Positions 1-8,067 of a stretch of DNA of 64,000 nt are shown piece after piece. The DNA is taken from positions 2,604,001-2,668,000 of the forward strand of contig OZ251505.1 in NCBI GenBank assembly GCA_965242795.1, read 5' to 3'. Every line of letters starts with the position of its first letter. Position 1 is the stretch's first letter. The stretch is from Bin18 sp965242795. Lineage in GTDB: Bacteria > Desulfobacterota > Binatia > Bin18. Under the pieces are notes generated by a model that ran no database searches, was not told the origin of the DNA, and saw only the letters and a program-made list of their open reading frames with translations. The position numbers were made by a program, and so were the translations under genes.

Positions 1-198
1 CATGAGCATGTCGATATTCAGGCGTGTACGCAGATGAAACCGCTCACTTTTCCAGAACCCACACACTTCCGAGTCCGCGGCCTCGCCAGTTGCGTTGTTC
101 GACGGGCTGGCAACGAGGCGAAGCACGCCCAGCGCTTTCAAGTAGCTCGCAAGTGGCGTGGGCGTGCAGCCCGAGAGAGCTATCGTATTAATCGTCAT
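1..198 (-). CDS. csx17: Csx17 (type I-G Cas8-like large subunit), N-terminal fragment cut by window edge
   Basis: Only the first 66 codons are visible; the gene reads leftward off the window. The ATG at 198 lies inside the end of cas3 and the two genes overlap by 11 nt (shared sequence ATGACGATTAA), which implies translational coupling. The visible N-terminus contains TPTPLASYLKALGVLRLVA, the characteristic opening of Csx17, the large Cascade subunit of type I-G (old name I-U) CRISPR-Cas. The family role is crRNA-guided surveillance and recruitment of Cas3 to target DNA. Placement directly after cas3 fits the subtype. The rest of the operon (cas7/csb1, csb2, cas4-1, cas2) and the CRISPR array would lie to the left and cannot be checked here. 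Confidence 0.8.
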   Translation of the reverse strand, partial: MTINTIALSGCTPTPLASYLKALGVLRLVASPSNNATGEAADSEVCGFWKSERFHLRTRLNIDMLM

Positions 199-2701
199 AC
201 TTACCTTCTCGTTCTTTCGCCGATGCCCGCCAGTCTGCGATTCGCACCAGCGCTTCCATCCACGCGAGTCGAAACGGTCCGAATTCTGAGAGCAAGTTCC
301 GTGTACGCTCGGCCCAACTTGCCCCGGTCGTCGGATGCTCGCCGAGTTCCATAGGGGACAGGGTGAGTCGCCCGCCGGCCCATGTCACTCCTGCACCCAG
401 ATCGACGGACGGCAACGAATCGTCTTCCCACACTCCACGGGCGAAACGGCGTTCGTCGGGCCGGCCGTCTGTGTCTTTCGGTGGGCTTTCGGCTGGGAGG
501 GACCGCAGGTTCAGGCGGACTTTGCCATGATGTGCGGCGATCAGATAAGCGACGAGGTCCCCCTCCCGTGACCAGTCCTTTTGCGAAAGATAGGCGAGAG
601 CCGAGGCGAGCTCGTGCCGAAAATACGGACGACCTTCGCCTCTATCGTACTTCGGAGCCTTGGCGAGCAGACCTTGGGGACGAGGATTCGTCTGGGGATC
701 ATCGGTAGCCATACGCGCCTGAAAGGCTTCGTGCGCCTTGCCGAGGTCGTGCCAACGGGCGGCATGAACAATGGGTTCGCTTCTGTCCGTCTGGACTGCG
801 AGTTCGTTACAAAGGCTCACAGTCTCACCTGCAACGTGTCCGAGATGGTCCGTCAGCCCGACAAAGATTCCAGGTTCGCTGTCCGGGTCCGCGTCGCTTG
901 ATTCATCCATTGCCTCCGGGACTGGTTCTTCCGACGGTTTCTCCACGGGTTCGACGGGCGCGCCTATTGATGGATCGAATCCCATGTCCGCTTCATATCC
1001 GCCCGCACTGGAATGAACCATCAACACCACACCCGGCCAAACTTCGCCGTCAAGCGGAACCCAGGCAGGTATCGCATTGCGTTTTTTTGAACTGCATGCC
1101 TGCGGATCCATGTGAAACGCTTGCAGACCTTTTTTGCTTCGGATCTGCTTGAGCCAATCTCGCGCGCGGCCTATGGGAACCGCGCACAACTCGCTCCGCA
1201 GCGGAGGAGGCTCGTCTTGCGGTCCGGTCGGTGAATCGAATTTTCTCCAGAAGACGCGAATATCCGTATCTTCGGCATCCCGAACGTATGGCGAGACATC
1301 GACGTCGAAGCCGGTCAAATCCGGGTCGGTGTCGTACAAGTCGATCACGTCCTTCGACCGGATGACCCACCGAGACGAGTAGTCGGATGAGTCGGGCGGC
1401 GCCAGATTGGATGGGCGGGCATCCGTCAGGGCAAGAATCCGCTCACGGCCGGCTTTCAGATCATCGATTGTATAGGGCGCCGCCAACGAATCGCTGGCGG
1501 TATTTTTCTCCGGGTTCTCACCGAGGAGATCAATCCAGCGTATCGTCCCGCCGCCAACCTCGTTCAACTCACCATAGCGGTTCACCCTGCCGAATCGCTG
1601 CTCCAATGACGAAGAAGGCGCAATTTCGGTGAACATCACGGCCGCCGATATATCGACTCCCGCCTCGACCGCCTGCGTCGCAACGACGATCAAATCTTTA
1701 TCCTCCCCTGGCCTCGGCAGCTTGTCCATCTGTGTTTTACGGTCCTCGGACCGAAACCGCGAATGAATGAGTACGAGAGAGTCGAACGAAACCCCCTTCT
1801 GTTTCTTGAGGGTCGAATACACTGCTTGAGCACGCTGGACCGTGTTGACGACGATTAGGGTCATACGGTTTTTCCGATGGAGGGATAAGGCTTTGACTGC
1901 CAACGCCTCACTGTAGGCTGTCGGGTCGGCGTTTTTTGCGCTTGCAGGCGTAATGTCCAACTTCTGAGTCAGCTTCGGCGCGTCGATAAGCTTACGAACT
2001 CGTTCCGACTTCTCGTCTTCTTCAAAATCTTCTGGAACTCGCCAAGTGCGCGGCACGTATGGAAAGTCGATGGTTCGTAACCAAGCCGGGTGAAGAGTCG
2101 CCGAAAGCCAGAGGCTCTGCGTAGGAGCACTCGTTTCCAGCTTGCGGCGGAATCCTTCGAGTTGTGCGGAGGTCGCAAGCCCCGAGCCCATGAGTTGTAC
2201 TTCGTCGAAGATCCATTGGGCATCGTTGTGGAGAAGCGCGAAATCAACCGGCCAGCGAAAGCGGCTCATGGCATAGCCCCTCATCAAGGCGCGGCTGAGC
2301 AACATATCCTGCGTTCCAATGAGAATGGCCGGTCGTTCGGGCTTTTCGTACCACTTCGGTTCATCGGCACCGCCCATGAGGACATGGACATCCGCTTCAG
2401 GGTCGGGCAGACGCGATTTCCATGTCTGATCGGTCTCGCCTAGCCGTCGCAGCCACAGTCGGACATTCTGTTCCGTCTGTTCCACAAGCGTCCGCATGGG
2501 CAGACAATAAACCAAGCGACGCGCTGGCGTATGTTCAGCAACGACGTGTTTCCACGCCCAGCCAAGGACGACGGCGGCCGTCTTTCCAAGCCCGGTGGGA
2601 GCAACCAGAACGTCCGGCCAGTCTCGCTCCGCAAGCTCCCGTTGATAGGAGAAAGGGCGCACCTTTTCTCTGAATGCCGATACGAAGAAGCGTTCAAACA
2701 T
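188..2701 (-). CDS. cas3: CRISPR-associated helicase-nuclease Cas3, type I-G architecture (C-terminal HD)
   Basis: An 837-residue protein with an SF2 helicase first and the HD nuclease last, the reverse of most Cas3 proteins and typical of type I-G. Visible helicase motifs: Walker A APTGLGKT (K40), DEVQ at 166-169, SAT at 200-202, and motif VI QRFGRVNR at 369-376. The HD nuclease residues are H619, H651-D652, H696 and H724-H725. An acidic, proline-rich linker (about 580-612) separates the halves. By family knowledge it unwinds and degrades the strand displaced by Cascade. The start at 2701 has AAGAG a few bases upstream. The gene lies 72 nt after the phosphoribosyltransferase-like gene and overlaps csx17. 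All catalytic motifs look intact. Confidence 0.95.
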   Translation of the reverse strand: MFERFFVSAFREKVRPFSYQRELAERDWPDVLVAPTGLGKTAAVVLGWAWKHVVAEHTPARRLVYCLPMRTLVEQTEQNVRLWLRRLGETDQTWKSRLPDPEADVHVLMGGADEPKWYEKPERPAILIGTQDMLLSRALMRGYAMSRFRWPVDFALLHNDAQWIFDEVQLMGSGLATSAQLEGFRRKLETSAPTQSLWLSATLHPAWLRTIDFPYVPRTWRVPEDFEEDEKSERVRKLIDAPKLTQKLDITPASAKNADPTAYSEALAVKALSLHRKNRMTLIVVNTVQRAQAVYSTLKKQKGVSFDSLVLIHSRFRSEDRKTQMDKLPRPGEDKDLIVVATQAVEAGVDISAAVMFTEIAPSSSLEQRFGRVNRYGELNEVGGGTIRWIDLLGENPEKNTASDSLAAPYTIDDLKAGRERILALTDARPSNLAPPDSSDYSSRWVIRSKDVIDLYDTDPDLTGFDVDVSPYVRDAEDTDIRVFWRKFDSPTGPQDEPPPLRSELCAVPIGRARDWLKQIRSKKGLQAFHMDPQACSSKKRNAIPAWVPLDGEVWPGVVLMVHSSAGGYEADMGFDPSIGAPVEPVEKPSEEPVPEAMDESSDADPDSEPGIFVGLTDHLGHVAGETVSLCNELAVQTDRSEPIVHAARWHDLGKAHEAFQARMATDDPQTNPRPQGLLAKAPKYDRGEGRPYFRHELASALAYLSQKDWSREGDLVAYLIAAHHGKVRLNLRSLPAESPPKDTDGRPDERRFARGVWEDDSLPSVDLGAGVTWAGGRLTLSPMELGEHPTTGASWAERTRNLLSEFGPFRLAWMEALVRIADWRASAKEREGKYDD

Positions 2702-2773
2702 GAGTCATCTCTTACGACACCTAGCATTTCGGGTGGTGTATCTATCAGAGTCAAAGGTGTTCAACTCTTCGAC

Positions 2774-3640
2774 CTAGGGTTTTTCCTTGCGAGGACTTCG
2801 CGTGTAACTTGCGCGATTTCCTTCAAACTGCGCCGCAGCAAGTCGATTTCGTATCGTGTCAACATCCGGGGAGCGGGCGAGATACCGAGCCTCCGATTGA
2901 GTAAGGCAATCGAAGGCGTGGCCGAAACGTTCCCGCCACCATCGTTCGAGGTCTTTCCCGTGTCGTTGTCTGAGTTCACCCAATTGCTCCTGTGAGGGTT
3001 GCAGCCTTGCGGAATAGGGTTTCCCCGTCAAGGCAACGGCTCCCACGACCTTGCCTCCCTGTTTTTCAATCCAACCACGAAGATTCGCAAGCGTGCCGCC
3101 CTGACCGACGAAGTCGTCCACCATCACATGTTCACGATTACTTTCGACCTGACCGGAGAAGCGCGCCTGGCGGGCCAAGCGTCCGTACCCGTCGGCTCCC
3201 GTATGGAAGACGACGTTCGTCTGCACGACGGTGGCTCCAAGGTCGATTGCCAATCGCTCGCTGAGCAGAGTTGCCAAGGCTGCCGGAATTGCGTTGACGC
3301 CTTCGTGCTCGTAGGCATGGACGCTGACCAGGACAGGTTTTCCGCTCTCGCTGACCGCGGCAAGAAGCATCTGTACCGCAGCGGTGCCGGTATCGTCGAT
3401 CAAGTCGTCAACGAAGATTGCAGCGGCTCTGGCATCGCCGGCTTTTGCGGCAGGGTATTCAGGGTGCCGCTTGACCAAAAGTTCATCGGTCAGCAAGACG
3501 ACGTCTGCGAATGAGCCCCAAGCCGCCCTGGGAGGTGGTTCCACCGTTTCGGCGTTGCCGGCGGTCCGGTTGATCTCGCAGCGGAACGCCTCAGCCGTGC
3601 CTGAGACCGCGTTCCTCAAGGGCTGTGGATCAATCGTCAT
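2774..3640 (-). CDS. Phosphoribosyltransferase-fold protein upstream of cas3
   Basis: 288 residues. The core carries VMVDDFVGQGGTLANL, a good match to the PRPP-binding loop of type I phosphoribosyltransferases (two acidic residues followed by G-x-G-G-T). An earlier segment, AAIFVDDLIDDTGT, is a second acidic stretch of similar style. The C-terminal about 80 residues are basic and helical, with no recognised domain. The ATG at 3640 was chosen over an upstream one at 3790 because it overlaps the stop of the preceding 69-residue gene by 11 nt (ATGACGATTGA), a coupled start. A longer reading would only retranslate the upstream gene in another frame. It lies 72 nt before cas3 on the same strand, so it may be co-transcribed. 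Function unknown: a nucleotide-salvage enzyme or a CRISPR-linked accessory are both possible. Confidence 0.75.
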   Translation of the reverse strand: MTIDPQPLRNAVSGTAEAFRCEINRTAGNAETVEPPPRAAWGSFADVVLLTDELLVKRHPEYPAAKAGDARAAAIFVDDLIDDTGTAAVQMLLAAVSESGKPVLVSVHAYEHEGVNAIPAALATLLSERLAIDLGATVVQTNVVFHTGADGYGRLARQARFSGQVESNREHVMVDDFVGQGGTLANLRGWIEKQGGKVVGAVALTGKPYSARLQPSQEQLGELRQRHGKDLERWWRERFGHAFDCLTQSEARYLARSPDVDTIRNRLAAAQFEGNRASYTRSPRKEKP

Positions 3641-3839
3641 TGTCAAGCTCAAGCGGGGTAGGAACCCGGCACTCCACAACCTCGGAGAAGTCGGGAAATC
3701 CGGCCCTGAAGGGTCCGCGTCGGCGACAGTTGCAGGCGTCCTTGCTCGGACCGTCGTTTGAAATTTCGAAGGAGATATGCTTCCCCTCAATGATTCGGAC
3801 CGTGTGAACGGAACCGGTGATTCGGATGATGTTTGCCAT
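3630..3839 (-). CDS. 69-residue protein coupled to the phosphoribosyltransferase-like gene
   Basis: Begins MANIIRITGSVHTVRIIEG and ends in an acidic tail (LELDNDD). AAGGAG lies about 9 nt before the ATG at 3839, which supports this start. The first half looks like beta strands; the middle contains CNCRRRG and a further Cys, too few for a convincing metal site. I do not recognise a family. Its stop overlaps the start of the phosphoribosyltransferase-like gene, so the two are probably made together. Upstream (3900-3930, minus strand) there is a TTGACT box with only a weak -10 candidate. Confidence 0.6.
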   Translation of the reverse strand: MANIIRITGSVHTVRIIEGKHISFEISNDGPSKDACNCRRRGPFRAGFPDFSEVVECRVPTPLELDNDD

Positions 3840-3935
3840 TTCGTGAGTCTCCTTCTTCCGCTTGTGAAAGTCTTCAGGCTTGGCTTTTTCTGAACCGTAA
3901 GCTACTATACCAACCAAGTCAAATCCTGGTAGAGA

Positions 3936-4125
3936 ATCGGTTTGAGATCGTTTCCGTGTGGCAGTGCTACTCCTTACTCCCCTGGAGAGAGGTGAGCGCC
4001 CGGCCCTGGCAGGTCTTTCTGGTGAGTCAGGAGGGTCTCCGCTGGATTCCTGCTTGCGCAGAGCCTGCCCCCCCGGATCGAACGGGGGAATGACGGAGGG
4101 ACGGCATTCCGTCCAAAGAAATCTC
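3936..4125 (+). repeat. Composite intergenic repeat, left copy
   Basis: The left end reads ATCGGTTTGAGATCGTTTCC and the right end GGCATTCCGTCCAAAGAAAT. Both ends recur in the same order and orientation at 5829-5977, with a diverged, differently sized middle. The two copies flank the selenoprotein gene as direct repeats. Confidence 0.5.
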
Positions 4126-4298
4126 AAGCTGATGCATTGCCCGACTCCCGTGTATTAACGGGCCTCATTGAAGTGTTGGCATTGTGGCTTACAGCGAGAA
4201 GCCATGTATCTCTCCGGGCCGAAAGGCCCGGCCTCATTGCTTACCGCCAAAGAAGGGGGACCGAGATGAATCCTGTGCCCGTTTCGACTCCCTTCGAC

Positions 4299-4320
4299 CC
4301 TTCGACAAGCTCAGGGACCG
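4299..4320. repeat. Short TTCGACAAGCTCAGGGAC-type repeat
   Basis: Member of a family recurring in many intergenic gaps of this window, in both orientations and with one or two base changes: 20288, 25965, 28985-29035, 29850-29940, 42895, 48480-48530 and 50220. Never found inside a confident gene core. Looks like a REP-type element. Confidence 0.6.
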
Positions 4321-4384
4321 GAAGGAGGGAGTCGGGACGGGAACCTCCCGCACCCCCCTTGTCAGGGAGGCAACCGCAGAACCC

Positions 4385-4486
4385 GTAGGTCGGATTAGCC
4401 GTAGGCGTAATCCGACATCCCCCACCGCACATGTGCAGCGGTCGCGCCGGCCCGCTGTCGGATTACGCTTCGCTAATCCGACCTAC
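4385..4486. repeat. Inverted-repeat element GTAGGTCGGATTAG, copy 1
   Basis: Starts GTAGGTCGGATTAGCC and ends CGCTAATCCGACCTAC, so the termini are inverted copies of each other around a spacer of about 40 bases. Two further copies lie at 7962-8060 and 43906-44013 with the same termini and different centres. The layout is that of a paired REP or MITE-like element. Confidence 0.75.
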
Positions 4487-4618
4487 ACGGGTCGGTCTCC
4501 CGCTGCGGGTCCGACCTTCACCCCTTCGGCTTTGTATCGCCCCGCCCTTTTTGGTACAGGCTGGCGGGCAGCACGACGTTGACGAACGCAGACGCGAAAC
4601 CGCACGAAGGGAGCATGC

Positions 4619-5812
4619 ATGGCCGACCATGACATCAAGCAGGCCGTTCAGGATATCGAGTGTCCGGTGTTCAAGCAGCCGGCGTTCACCCGCCCGCCGC
4701 GGCTGGCCGACGCGACCGTGGCAATCGTCACGTCGGCCTCGCTGCACCATCCAGACCAGGAGGACTTCGCCGCCACCGATACGAGCTACCGGACGCTGGA
4801 CGCCGCACGGCGGGATTACGTCGTCGGGCATTGGAGCCCGAACTTCGACGCCGCGGGCGTGGCCGCGGACCTGAACGTGGTGTTCCCCATCGACCGGCTC
4901 GACGAGTTGGCGGCCCGCGGGCGCATCGGCAAGGTCGCGGAGACCCATCTGGCCTACGCCGGCAACCAGTTCGACTTGGCCCAGATCCGCATGGACGGCG
5001 GACCCGCGGGCGCCGCGCTGCTCAAGCAACAGGGCGTCGACGTCGTGCTCCTCACCCCGGTCTGACCGCTGTGCACGCGTACCGTGTGTACGCTGGCGCA
5101 CGTCTTCGAGGCCGCGGGGATAGCCACGGTCGCGCTCGGCTCCATCCGCAAGCAGATGGTCGGCACCGCGCCGCCGCGCGGTTTGGCGTGCGACTTTCCG
5201 CTGGGCCGGCCGCTGGGCAAGCCCAACGACGCCGCGTTCCAGCATCGTGTCCTGGATCATGCGTTCACGCTGTTGGAGCGCCGCGCGCCGGGCGTCGAGA
5301 ACTTCGCCGAAGCGGTCACCGACCGGGAGACCGAGACGCTCGCCTGCCCGCTGCCGCCGCGGCACGACCCCGACGCCCATCCCGCGGTCGATGAAGCCCG
5401 TGGCCTGCGGGCGGCATACGACCGGGCGGTCGCGCGATACGGCAACCGCGTCGGGACCTGCCGCGCAGTCGGCGCGGACGAAATTCCGGCCGCCATCGAG
5501 TCCTTCGTGCGCGTCGGCGCCGGCACGCCCTGGAAGGACGCCGGCATTCCCGGAGTGCCGGCCCGCGTGGCGCACGACATCCGCGGCTATTACGAGACCG
5601 CGGCCCTGGCGCTGGCCGACCACACGCCGGCGGCCTGGGCCGGACTGCGCTGGTTCCGCGACGCGACCCAAGCCGGCAAGGTCATCCGTGCGGCCCAGCG
5701 GACCATGCGCGACGCCGGGGTGCGGCGCGACCTGTGGTTCTTCCTCCTGCCGCTGGACACCTTGCAGGATCAACCCGCAGACCAGCCGGTTCCACCGCGG
5801 AGGCCCGCGTGA
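4619..5812 (+). CDS. GrdB/PrdB-family reductase-like selenoprotein (in-frame UGA = Sec149)
   Basis: Read as one 397-residue protein with UGA at 5063-5065 decoded as selenocysteine. Both halves are in the same frame and belong to one family: the first half (TVAIVTSASL..., NVVFPIDRLDEL, DVVLLTPV) leads into U-P-L-C-T-R-T-V and then FEAAGIATVALGS and FPLGRPLGKPNDAAFQHRVL. This is the glycine/sarcosine/betaine/D-proline reductase selenoprotein B family, whose redox motif is U/C-x-x-C (here U149 and C152). A hairpin with SECIS-like geometry starts 6 nt after the UGA. The start at 4619 has AAGGGAG at good spacing. Outside clostridial amino-acid reductases the substrates of such proteins are unknown; a thiol/selenol reductase is inferred. 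The alternative is a pseudogene broken by a nonsense mutation, but the UGA sits exactly at the redox residue. Confidence 0.82.
5071..5101 (+). promoter_or_regulatory. Candidate bacterial SECIS hairpin
   Basis: Directly after the UGA (5063-5065): lower stem GTGC (5071-5074) with GCAC (5098-5101), small internal loop, upper stem GCGTAC (5077-5082) with GTACGC (5088-5093), and apical loop CGTGT (5083-5087). The loop begins 17 nt after the UGA and has a G in its second position. Both fit the known bacterial SECIS pattern for SelB. Judged by eye; no folding energy was computed. Confidence 0.6.
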
Positions 5813-5828
5813 AGTCGTGGTGTAAGGC

Positions 5829-5977
5829 ATCGGTCTGAAATCGTCTCCGCATAGTTCTTCTGTCCCCTTCCCCCTGGTGGGAGAGGGGGGAAGGCGAATG
5901 CCCCAGCCGGTAATTCGCTGCGAGGAAGGAAGCTCTCCACCCATGACGAAGAAAAGGCGTTCCGCCCAACGAAATAT
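5829..5977 (+). repeat. Composite intergenic repeat, right copy
   Basis: Begins ATCGGTCTGAAATCGTCTCC and ends GGCGTTCCGCCCAACGAAAT, matching the ends of the copy at 3936-4125 in the same orientation. The centre contains a CCCTTCCCC/GGGAGAGGGG hairpin absent from the left copy. Confidence 0.5.
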
Positions 5978-6017
5978 CGAACCGACATCCTACCGAACAT
6001 TGGGAGGACCCCGCGGT

Positions 6018-7922
6018 ATGTGGACGACGCTCGTCGGCGTGCTGCTCCTGGCCGCGGTGCTGGCCGGACGCCCGCCCGCGGCGTGGGCCGACCATCCGCC
6101 CGCGGCACCGGACCGCCTGTTCTTCATCGGCGACAGCCTGACGGATTACGGCAACCTGTACGGCGCGACCCGCTTCCTGAACGGCCAGAACCCGCTGGTG
6201 CCGGTACTGCCGCCCAGCCCGCCGTACTTCGCAGGCCGCTATTCCAACGGCCCCACGTATGCGGAGACGTTGCCCGGCCTGCTCGGCGTGCCGGACGCGA
6301 ACGTCGTCAGCTTCGCCTTCGCCGGCGCCGAGTCGGGCGATACGAACGCGCACCGGCAAGCGGCCGGGTTGTTCAACTTGCTGAACATCGACGCGCTCGA
6401 TCAGGTGGACCGGGCGATTGCGGGCGGCGCGGCCGGGCCGGACGCGATCGCGGTCTATACGATCGGGGGGAACGACTATCTGAACCGCTTCGGCACCGTG
6501 GCGCCCGCAACCCTGGTGTCCACCGTGGTCGGCAACGTCGGCACGGGAATCGGCCGGTTGGCGAACGCCGGCCAGACGCGCTTCATCGTCGGGAACCTGC
6601 CGGGTCTGGGCACCGCGCCCGCGGCCCGCATCACGGCCGGCGCGCTCGGGCTCGACCCGGAGACGTTCAATGCGCTGTCCAGATCCCACAACACCGCGCT
6701 GCTGACGACCGTCACCGGCCTCGCATCCACGCGCGGCTTGGACGTCACGCTGATCGACAATTACGGGCTGACCGCGGACATGATCGAGAATCCGGGGCTG
6801 TACGGCCTGTCCAACACGACCGACCCCTGTTTCTACCCGACCGGGGAGCCGGGCCGCGACTGTGCGACCCCGGACGCGGCGAACGCCGGGCTGTTCTACG
6901 ACGACATCCATCCGACCGCGCGCGTCCACCGCATCAGCGCCGCGTACGTGGCCGCATATTACGACATGAAGCAGCACGCCGGGCCCGACCTCGCCGCGCG
7001 CTCCACCCTGGGGCTGCTGGCGTCGCGCTCGCAGCAACGCCTGATGGAAGCCCGCCTGCTGGTGTTGCGCTCCGGGTACGGGGCGGGCACCGAGATCGCG
7101 CTGGGACGGTTTTCCGTCCACCTGACGGGCGACTTCGGCATGGGCGACCGCGACGGCGACGCCGGCCAGCGCGGCTTCGACTACGACACGACCAGCGGGA
7201 TGTTGGGGCTCGACTGGCGGGCCGGCGAAAAGCACGCGCTGGGTGCCGCGGTCGGGTATGGCGCGGCCGACCTGGAATTGGACCGAGGCCGGGGTAGCGC
7301 CGACCTCGAACGCTGGTTCGGGACCGTGTACGGCACGCTGGGCGGCCGTGCCGCGTACGTGGACGCCGCGGCGGGCTATGCCGCGGACGAGTATCGGTTT
7401 TCGCGGCCGACCGGCTTCGCCCCGCGGCCGACCGCGGCGGCCAATCCCGACGGCTCGACGTGGTTCGCGCTGCTGAGCGGCGGCTACGATTTCACGCGCG
7501 GCACCACGACCTTCGGGCCGATCGTCGGCGGACGGTGGACCCGGTCGCGGATCGAGGGCTATAGGGAGGACGCTGGGCCGCTCGCGCTGTCGGTCCGCCA
7601 CAGCGTGAACGAAAGCTGGATCGGCTTCGTCGGCGGCCAAGCCGCTGGTCTGTTTCGCTTCGGCGAGACGTGGTTGGCGCCGCACGTCCGCATCACCGCC
7701 GAGCACGACTTCGGCGACGACGAGACGGTGCGCGCCAGGCTCGGCTCCGGCCAGATCATCTCCGGCGAGACCGCGCGGACCGAGCCGGCCGCGGTCTTCG
7801 GCGGCGGGCTCGAGTTCGGGGTCGGCTCGCATCTCGCCGCGCAGGTCAGCGGCGAGACCACGTTGACGCGGGCCGACGGCACGGACGCCGGCATCCAGGG
7901 CCGCCTGTTCCTGCGTTTCTAG
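6018..7922 (+). CDS. GDSL-type esterase/lipase autotransporter (EstA-like)
   Basis: 634 residues from the ATG at 6018, chosen because it begins a clear signal peptide (MWTTLVGVLLLAAVLAG... cleaved near AWA-D) and has GGGAGG upstream; earlier ATGs read through repeat DNA. The passenger is a GDSL hydrolase: GDSLTDYG with S40 as nucleophile, GGNDY as the Asn block, and DDIHP with D295 and H298 completing the triad. From about residue 350 the protein is alternating beta strands ending ...GRLFLRF, a type Va autotransporter barrel with the terminal aromatic signature. Family role: surface-anchored esterase acting on lipids or acyl esters outside the cell. It stands alone between repeat elements. 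Confidence 0.9.
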   Translation: MWTTLVGVLLLAAVLAGRPPAAWADHPPAAPDRLFFIGDSLTDYGNLYGATRFLNGQNPLVPVLPPSPPYFAGRYSNGPTYAETLPGLLGVPDANVVSFAFAGAESGDTNAHRQAAGLFNLLNIDALDQVDRAIAGGAAGPDAIAVYTIGGNDYLNRFGTVAPATLVSTVVGNVGTGIGRLANAGQTRFIVGNLPGLGTAPAARITAGALGLDPETFNALSRSHNTALLTTVTGLASTRGLDVTLIDNYGLTADMIENPGLYGLSNTTDPCFYPTGEPGRDCATPDAANAGLFYDDIHPTARVHRISAAYVAAYYDMKQHAGPDLAARSTLGLLASRSQQRLMEARLLVLRSGYGAGTEIALGRFSVHLTGDFGMGDRDGDAGQRGFDYDTTSGMLGLDWRAGEKHALGAAVGYGAADLELDRGRGSADLERWFGTVYGTLGGRAAYVDAAAGYAADEYRFSRPTGFAPRPTAAANPDGSTWFALLSGGYDFTRGTTTFGPIVGGRWTRSRIEGYREDAGPLALSVRHSVNESWIGFVGGQAAGLFRFGETWLAPHVRITAEHDFGDDETVRARLGSGQIISGETARTEPAAVFGGGLEFGVGSHLAAQVSGETTLTRADGTDAGIQGRLFLRF

Positions 7923-7961
7923 CTCCCGGCCCGCTCTCCGACGTTCGAACCGGGCGTCCGT

Positions 7962-8060
7962 GTAGGTCGGATTAGCGGAGCGTAATCCGACAATCGGCGG
8001 GGATGACCGATGAGCGTGCGGTGGGGGGTGTCGATTACGCCTGCGGCTAATCGGACCTAC
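7962..8060. repeat. Inverted-repeat element GTAGGTCGGATTAG, copy 2
   Basis: Begins GTAGGTCGGATTAGCGGAGC and ends GCGGCTAATCGGACCTAC. Recognisable hpnL coding sequence begins within a few bases of its right end, so this copy sits at the truncation point of that gene. Confidence 0.75.
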
Positions 8061-8067
8061 GGGTCTC

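Larger units (their letters stand above)
3840..4618. other. Gene-free stretch between the CRISPR-side operon and the selenoprotein gene
   Basis: About 780 bases with no supportable gene. It is largely repeat DNA: one copy of a composite repeat (3936-4125), a short element of the TTCGACAAGCTCAGGGAC type (4299-4320) and a roughly 100-bp inverted-repeat element (4385-4486). The short open frames here are read through these repeats in several frames. The last 40 bases contain the ribosome-binding site of the next gene. Confidence 0.7.

Noticed and set aside
1..4618. CRISPR array near the cas genes
   Set aside because: No regularly spaced 28-37-bp repeats are present on this side of cas3; the array would have to be left of the window.
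5063..5065. Reading the UGA as a real stop, giving two short genes (4619-5065 and 5084-5812)
   Set aside because: Both parts are in one phase and one family, the UGA is at the redox residue, the second part lacks a ribosome-binding site, and a SECIS-like hairpin follows.
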